NCBI RefSeq assembly: GCF_900176205.1
Contig: NZ_LT859959.1
Location: 124,001 to 188,000, forward strand
Origin: Bradyrhizobium sp. ORS 285
Lineage (GTDB): Bacteria > Pseudomonadota > Alphaproteobacteria > Rhizobiales > Xanthobacteraceae
DNA length: 64,000 nucleotides
Direction of reading: 5' to 3'
In this document: in pieces, positions 60,127 to 64,000 of the stretch
Numbering within the stretch: position 1 is the stretch's first letter
How the letters are laid out: the number at the start of each line of letters is the position of its first letter
Position numbers and translations under genes: made by a program
The notes under the pieces: generated by a model
The model's database searches: none
Seen by the model: the letters and a program-made list of their open reading frames with translations, nothing else
Told to the model about the DNA's origin: nothing

Positions 60127-60852
60127 ATGGCGCTCCCTGAGCAGGCTCGCAGGTGCCTGTCGTGCCCTGCTGAAGGGCTGTGCGATGCCATCATCAAGCC
60201 GCGCGAGGGTGAGGCTGATGCTGCGGCCTTGGATCAGCGGTTCTTGACGATCACAGCCGGTCAGCAGATACCGAAATACGAACGAGCGAATGCGAGGGCG
60301 CTGATCCTGTGCAGCGGATGGGCGTTTCGCTATCGCATTCTTCCCGACGGCCGTCGCTCGATCGTCCGGCTCGTTCTTCCCCGCCAATTCGTTTCGGCCG
60401 ATGCGGCGTTCTCGCCGTCGGCCGCGTCGCAGGCCGATACGCCGGCGAAAGCGCTGACGGACATCCAGCTCTGCAGCTACTCGGCACAGAATCTCCGCGA
60501 CAAATGTCTGGCGACGCCACCATTGATGTCGCTGGTGCTCGACCTGCTGATCGAGGAAATCCGCGACGCCTACGATCTCGCCGCCGCGCTCGGCCGGCGT
60601 TCGGCGCACGGGCGAATCGCCTTCCTCGTCGTGGCCGCGATGAAGAAGCTGGCGCCCGAAGGGCTCGTCCACGGCCGCCGCTATCCGTTCCCGCTGCGCC
60701 AGCAGCACATCGCCGATGCCGTCGGACTCACCACTGTTCATGTCAGCCGCGTGCTGGCGCAGTTGCGCGACAGCGGCCTGATGACGGTGGCGGACGGCGC
60801 GGTCACGTTCCACGATCTGCCGGGCTGCGATCGGGCCGCAGCGCGCGGCTGA
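60127..60852 (+). CDS. Crp/Fnr-family regulator with FNR-like N-terminal Cys motif
   Basis: 241 residues. The N-terminus carries C10, C13 and C19 (CLSCPAEGLC), the CxxC-x5-C spacing of FNR, and a further Cys at 116 (DIQLCSYS) near the position of the fourth [4Fe-4S] ligand. The cyclic-nucleotide-like barrel covers about 35-125 (FRYRILPDGRRSIVRLVLP), then a dimer helix and the HTH FPLRQQHIADAVGLTTVHVSRVLAQLRDSG (about 198-225). The recognition helix T-T-V-H-V-S-R-V differs from FNR (E-x2-SR), so the DNA target may differ too. Oxygen or redox sensing is inferred, not shown. Confidence 0.88.
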   Translation: MALPEQARRCLSCPAEGLCDAIIKPREGEADAAALDQRFLTITAGQQIPKYERANARALILCSGWAFRYRILPDGRRSIVRLVLPRQFVSADAAFSPSAASQADTPAKALTDIQLCSYSAQNLRDKCLATPPLMSLVLDLLIEEIRDAYDLAAALGRRSAHGRIAFLVVAAMKKLAPEGLVHGRRYPFPLRQQHIADAVGLTTVHVSRVLAQLRDSGLMTVADGAVTFHDLPGCDRAAARG

Positions 60853-60902
60853 GGTGGAGGCTTGGCCGTGCGGCGAAGGCTGAGCACAGCCGCAGCGTCG
60901 GC

Positions 60903-61076
60903 TCACATCACCCCGATGCTCTTCAGGCTGGTATGCCCGTTCTTGCCGACGATGATGTGGTCATGGACGGTGATGCCGAGCGGCTTGGCGATGTCGACGA
61001 TGGTCTTGGTCATGCGGATGTCGGCCTGCGACGGCGTCGGGTCGCCGGACGGATGGTTGTGCATGAGCATCGCGAT
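60903..61076 (-). pseudogene. radC: radC, 3' fragment only
   Basis: About 57 codons encode the C-terminal end of the RadC JAB/MPN domain: MLMHNHPSGDPTPSQAD (metal-binding H-N-H and S/D), then MTKTIVDIAKPLGITVHDH, IIVGKNGHTSLKSIGVM. Homology stops at about 61077; upstream codons (DSC, then VILQL and a low-GC stretch) do not look like RadC, which is normally well over 200 residues. The 5' part is missing from the window. A short frame reaching 61160 exists but is not a plausible protein. Confidence 0.85.
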
Positions 61077-61170
61077 GCAGCTATCTAACTGAAGAATAAC
61101 GGATTTGGCAGGCCGACCATCAATCGGGGGACGGAGAGTGGGGACGGTAGTGCACGCCAAATCGTGATGA

Positions 61171-61401
61171 TCACGCCTGATCAGGCCCAGTCACCGGTGA
61201 TCGTCCTGGCGCACGGCAGGACACCATGTTTCTCTTGTCCCAAGCATCGAGTTCACCAATCGGATATAGGACCGCTTTCCCGATTTTGACGAAGGCGGGT
61301 CCGACGCGCATCGCTCGCCAGTTGCGGAGGGTCCCCACGCTCACTGCGCCACGGTAGCGATCTGAGACCTCCTCTGGCGTCAGATATTTTCGACCGTCCA
61401 T
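61171..61401 (-). CDS. AlpA/excisionase-like small HTH protein
   Basis: 76 residues from the ATG at 61401. The sequence KYLTPEEVSDRYRGAVSVGT and LRNWRAMRVGPAFVKIGKAVLYPIGELDAWDKRN fits the MerR-like HTH_17 fold of AlpA/excisionase proteins (Y-L-x2-E-E-V, T-L-x-N-W-R, G-P-x-F-x-K-x-G, V-x-Y-x3-L-x-A-W). These are often carried by integrative elements. It stands next to the broken radC, in lower-GC DNA. The frame is open upstream to 61773, but that part has different composition and no ribosome site, so I keep the short form. Confidence 0.75.
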   Translation of the reverse strand: MDGRKYLTPEEVSDRYRGAVSVGTLRNWRAMRVGPAFVKIGKAVLYPIGELDAWDKRNMVSCRAPGRSPVTGPDQA

Positions 61402-61724
61402 TGCTGCCGCACTCCCGATCACGCGACCATGAATGCAGTAATTTACGGTCCTGATCGGTCTCGGAAACCCGATGTATCGCAGGTCGTGGAAGAGAAAGCG
61501 AATGGCGGCGTAAAGGCGTATCGTCCAAGTCAGCCCAGCAGCAATGTTCGATGTGTTCAAGAAGTGACATCTCGTTTGACGAGTGAAATCGTCGGCCGTG
61601 GGCCAGTTTGAGACATCGAGCCGCGAGCCTCGGGCGCCAAAAGTGGCCATGATAAACCACCGTTTTCGGACCTGATCTTCGCTAGCTACTCCCAGGTGCC
61701 TGGCAAGACGGGTAGCATAGCGGC
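61402..61724. other. Non-coding or degenerate stretch in the lower-GC segment
   Basis: About 323 bases between the HTH gene and the AdaA-like gene, lower GC than the window average. Frames on the minus strand are open, including one with a tryptophan-rich segment near 61600 that might be a gene remnant, but no start with a ribosome site or known domain supports a gene. Promoters for the two divergent genes should lie here. Confidence 0.4.
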
Positions 61725-62402
61725 ATGCCCGATTTTGAAGGCAGCTATTCAGCTTTGCAGCGGCGTGATCCATCCCTGGATGGGATCGTGTTCGCAGCCG
61801 TCAAAACGACGGGAGTTTATTGCCGTCCGGTCTGCCGAGTTCGAACACCGCTGGCGCGCAATGTTTGCTTCTACCCAAGTGCCGCTGCAGCGGAACGCGC
61901 CGGTTACCGTCCCTGCTTACGCTGCCGCCCCGAAACGGCCCCCTTCTGTCCGGCCTGGAAGGGAACGCGCACTACCGTCGAGCGTGCGTTGGCTTTGATT
62001 CAGGCAGGAGCTCTCGATATCGGCGGTGTCGACGCGTTGGCTACGCGGCTCGGCATTGGGCCGCGACATCTTGCGAGGCTCTTTGCAGAACACCTTGATG
62101 CATCACCTCTGCAAGTGGCCCAATCGCTTCGCATCCAGCGAGCAAAGCGGCTGCTTAACAGCTCGGACCTCTCCATTGCGGCAATCGCTCAACACGCAGG
62201 GTTCAAGAGCCCCCGAAGGATGGCGGCAGCTTTTGTATCCCTCTATGGAAAGCCGCCTTCAGCCATGATGAGGCCCTTCCCAAAGGAGGCCCGGCCGACA
62301 CCCGATCTTACTCTAATCAATGACTTGGAGGTCAGTGGATGCAGGAACGTGGTCCGATTAAAACCTACGGGACAGTCAGTGCCGACCGGCAAATGGAGAT
62401 GA
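61725..62402 (+). CDS. AdaA-like methylphosphotriester-DNA methyltransferase and AraC-type regulator
   Basis: 225 residues. The N-terminal Ada zinc module: the four Cys in GVYCRPVCRVRTP (2 Cys; the first is the predicted methyl acceptor) and YRPCLRCRPETAP (2 Cys), with NVCFYPSAAAAERAG between. AraC HTH at about 90-190: RLGIGPRHLARLFAEHLDAS, then LSIAAIAQHAGFKSPRRMAAAF. This is the size of AdaA in Bacillus (about 210 residues). The AlkA or Ogt domain found in longer homologues is absent. The last 64 bases overlap the next gene, and the C-terminal tail after about residue 195 does not look like a domain, so the original stop may be lost. Confidence 0.82.
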   Translation: MPDFEGSYSALQRRDPSLDGIVFAAVKTTGVYCRPVCRVRTPLARNVCFYPSAAAAERAGYRPCLRCRPETAPFCPAWKGTRTTVERALALIQAGALDIGGVDALATRLGIGPRHLARLFAEHLDASPLQVAQSLRIQRAKRLLNSSDLSIAAIAQHAGFKSPRRMAAAFVSLYGKPPSAMMRPFPKEARPTPDLTLINDLEVSGCRNVVRLKPTGQSVPTGKWR

Positions 62403-62821
62403 CCGGCCTCGAATTTGTTCGGGGACTTGCCAGCGGAACACTGCCGCTCAATTCGATTGCTCAAACGTTGGGCTATGACGTGACAGAGGCGGAGAGTGGT
62501 CGCGTGCTGGTCACCGCTATCCCGACAGCCGCCGTTCTCAATCCGGCGGGCACCGTTCATGGCGGCTTCACGGCCACACTACTCGATAGCTGTATGGGTT
62601 TAGCTATCCAATCAAACTTGGAAAAGGGATTTTGCAGCACCACGCTCGAGTTCAAAGTTTCTCTGGTGAGGCCGATCACGCCAGAGACGGGGTTGATTCG
62701 AGCGGAGGGAACGGTTCTCAACTGCGGTCGCCGTATTGGCACGGCAGAGGGACGCGTCATCGATAACAAGGGGCGCCTGCTCGCACATGGCACAACGACG
62801 TGCCTTGTCTTTAAAGGCTAG
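62339..62821 (+). CDS. PaaI-family thioesterase (hotdog fold)
   Basis: 160 residues from the ATG at 62339, preceded by TTGGAGG. The hotdog motif reads LNPAGTVHGGFTATLLDSCMGLAI (N/G/H region; HGG and D as catalytic elements), then CSTTLEFKVSLVRPI and GRRIGTAEGRVID with the typical beta-strands. Hydrolyses acyl- or aryl-CoA thioesters. Located in the lower-GC segment, far from the gentisate cluster, though a thioesterase is what that pathway lacks locally. It overlaps the adaA-like gene by 64 bases, with its own ribosome site. Confidence 0.88.
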   Translation: MQERGPIKTYGTVSADRQMEMTGLEFVRGLASGTLPLNSIAQTLGYDVTEAESGRVLVTAIPTAAVLNPAGTVHGGFTATLLDSCMGLAIQSNLEKGFCSTTLEFKVSLVRPITPETGLIRAEGTVLNCGRRIGTAEGRVIDNKGRLLAHGTTTCLVFKG

Positions 62822-63000
62822 CATCCAGGAAAGGCCAACTTTCCGCGGAGGCTGCTTGCGACCGCCGCTTGGGGGCACAAGCAGCCTGCCGGCGGTCTGA
62901 CGGCTTACTTCCGGTTAAACCCCGAAAGCGGACATTCCCGGTCCCAACCCGGGAGGTCCGGCATGGGCCATAAGCGGTCACGCGATATTCTGCTTTGCCC

Positions 63001-64000
63001 TTACAAGCTCGCGAAGTCATCAAGGGCGGCAAGATACCGACTTCGTTCGTCCGCCGTGATGAAAGCGGCCTCAAAGCCGTTTCGAACGAGGCGCACGATT
63101 TCCGCCTTGCTCAACCCAAGGGCTTTTTGACACTCAATCAAATTCTCACTTACGTATCCTCCAAAGTAAGGAGGATCGTCCGAATTTACCGTTGCCAGCA
63201 AATTGGCTCTTAACATGGTGCGAAGCGGATGCGCGTCGAGTTGCGGCACCACCTTCAGCCTTACATTCGAAAGAGGGCAGACTGTGAGGGCAATCCGACG
63301 ATCAGCGATCTCTTTGGTCAATGCCGGATCGGACAGGCAAGCGTTGCCATGATCGATCCGATCGACCTGCAGAACCTCAATAGCTTCCCGCACGTACGAT
63401 GCGGGCCCTTCCTCGCCTGCATGGATCGTGGTGCGAAAACCTCTGTTACGACATTCACGGAAGAAGCTCTTGAATTTCGAGGGCGGATGACCGACCTCAG
63501 GGCCGCCCATCCCAATCCCCAGAATCTGGTCGGCCCAGGGCATGATTTGATCAAGAAGTTCCATCGCGTCGGCTTCGCTTCTGTGTCGGTGGGCACTCAC
63601 CATTAGTCCTGCGCTTATATCGACGTCTCGTTCAGCATCGGCGATAGCTCCAAATATGCCTTTCATAATGGAAGCCATTGGGACACCGCGCTCGGTAAAG
63701 CTTTGAGGACCCAGAAACAGTTCGGCACGAACAACGCCGTCCCGGACCGCGCGTCTGAGATAGGCCGTCGTGACGTCGTAGAAGTCGCGCTCGGAAACCA
63801 AAACGCGGCAGCCTTCGAAATATAGATCGAGAAATGACTTCAGGTCCGAAAACTCATAGGCCGCGCGAAGTGCTTCGGGGCTATCCCACTTGAGGTCAAT
63901 GCCATTACGCTCCGCCAGCGCGAACATCATCTCTGGCTCGATACTGCCTTCGATGTGCATATGCAATTCGGTCTTCGGGAGGCTGCGGATGAATGGCTCC
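63001..64000 (-). CDS. Adenosine/adenine deaminase family protein (partial, N-terminus outside window)
   Basis: The frame remains open to the window edge, and the in-frame codons before the conserved ELHMHIEGS give PFIRSLPKT, the usual N-terminus, so only a few residues are missing. Motifs: HMHIEGS (first zinc His pair), SAGLMVSAHRHR, TIHAGEEGPAS (zinc His and Glu), RIDHGNACLSD, CPLSNVRLKVV and TVNSDDPPYFGG (catalytic Asp pair). It deaminates adenosine or adenine; fungal/bacterial adenine deaminases have CPLSN with this size as well, so the purine base form is possible. It lies in the lower-GC segment, with 179 bases without a gene before it. Confidence 0.88.
   Translation of the reverse strand, partial: EPFIRSLPKTELHMHIEGSIEPEMMFALAERNGIDLKWDSPEALRAAYEFSDLKSFLDLYFEGCRVLVSERDFYDVTTAYLRRAVRDGVVRAELFLGPQSFTERGVPMASIMKGIFGAIADAERDVDISAGLMVSAHRHRSEADAMELLDQIMPWADQILGIGMGGPEVGHPPSKFKSFFRECRNRGFRTTIHAGEEGPASYVREAIEVLQVDRIDHGNACLSDPALTKEIADRRIALTVCPLSNVRLKVVPQLDAHPLRTMLRANLLATVNSDDPPYFGGYVSENLIECQKALGLSKAEIVRLVRNGFEAAFITADERSRYLAALDDFASL

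Overview
The window is high-GC, densely coded DNA of an alphaproteobacterium, most likely Bradyrhizobium or a close relative. This is inferred from gene content (NitT/TauT-type ABC systems, an Omp25-like/OprB-like porin, many chemoreceptors, PAS-7-type sensors, an FMN-binding glutamate synthase-like protein), from two perfect FNR/FixK boxes and from several families of palindromic intergenic repeats. No species call was possible without a search.

Layout. 1-10.4 kb: partial M28 peptidase; a split membrane/spermidine-synthase-like pair; a secreted alpha/beta hydrolase; tRNA-Arg(CCT); a TPR-glycosyltransferase; an LLM-type flavin oxidoreductase; a MetX-like acyltransferase; a fatty acid desaturase; and several repeat elements. 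10.4-20.5 kb: UvrD-type helicase, Tex, a small NAD(P)-binding protein, a TRAP-type binding protein next to a chemoreceptor, a hydrolase and a small secreted protein. 20.5-28.3 kb: a catabolic cluster for an aromatic acid that converges on gentisate (ABC importer, gentisate 1,2-dioxygenase, maleylpyruvate isomerase-like GST, MarR regulator, aryl-CoA ligase, FAD monooxygenase). Two near-identical palindromes in its two control regions look like MarR operators. 28.3-38.8 kb: orphan ATP-grasp enzyme, ferredoxin-NADP reductase behind a perfect FNR/FixK box, acyl-CoA ligase, glutamate synthase-like protein, an ECF sigma/DUF4142/cupredoxin module with a shared promoter motif, and an ABC transporter with no binding protein. 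38.8-42.9 kb: repeats and a frameshifted IS110-family transposase around a CorC/CNNM-type protein. 42.9-50.9 kb: porin fusion, a small Gly-rich protein, creatininase-family hydrolase divergent from a THI5-like ABC importer operon that continues into a 2-hydroxyacid dehydrogenase and an Inh-like secreted protein. 51-60.9 kb: two tandem 550-residue HAMP-PAS sensors without an output domain, a Gly-zipper protein behind a second FNR/FixK box, a MocR regulator divergent from an EamA exporter, a secreted protein, a soluble triple-PAS chemoreceptor and an FNR-like regulator with a CxxC-x5-C motif.

60.9-64 kb: only the 3' end of radC remains, and the DNA to its right is visibly less GC-rich. It carries an AlpA-like HTH protein, an AdaA-like repair regulator, a PaaI thioesterase and a partial adenosine/adenine deaminase. 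This looks like the edge of an acquired or rearranged segment.

The strongest unexplained signals are: (i) a dispersed element of about 350 bp present twice in opposite orientation, with nested stems that covary between the copies; (ii) the MarR palindromes of the gentisate cluster; (iii) the ECF promoter pair GGGAAC-N16-CATCYA with no anti-sigma gene beside it; and (iv) the output-less tandem sensors.
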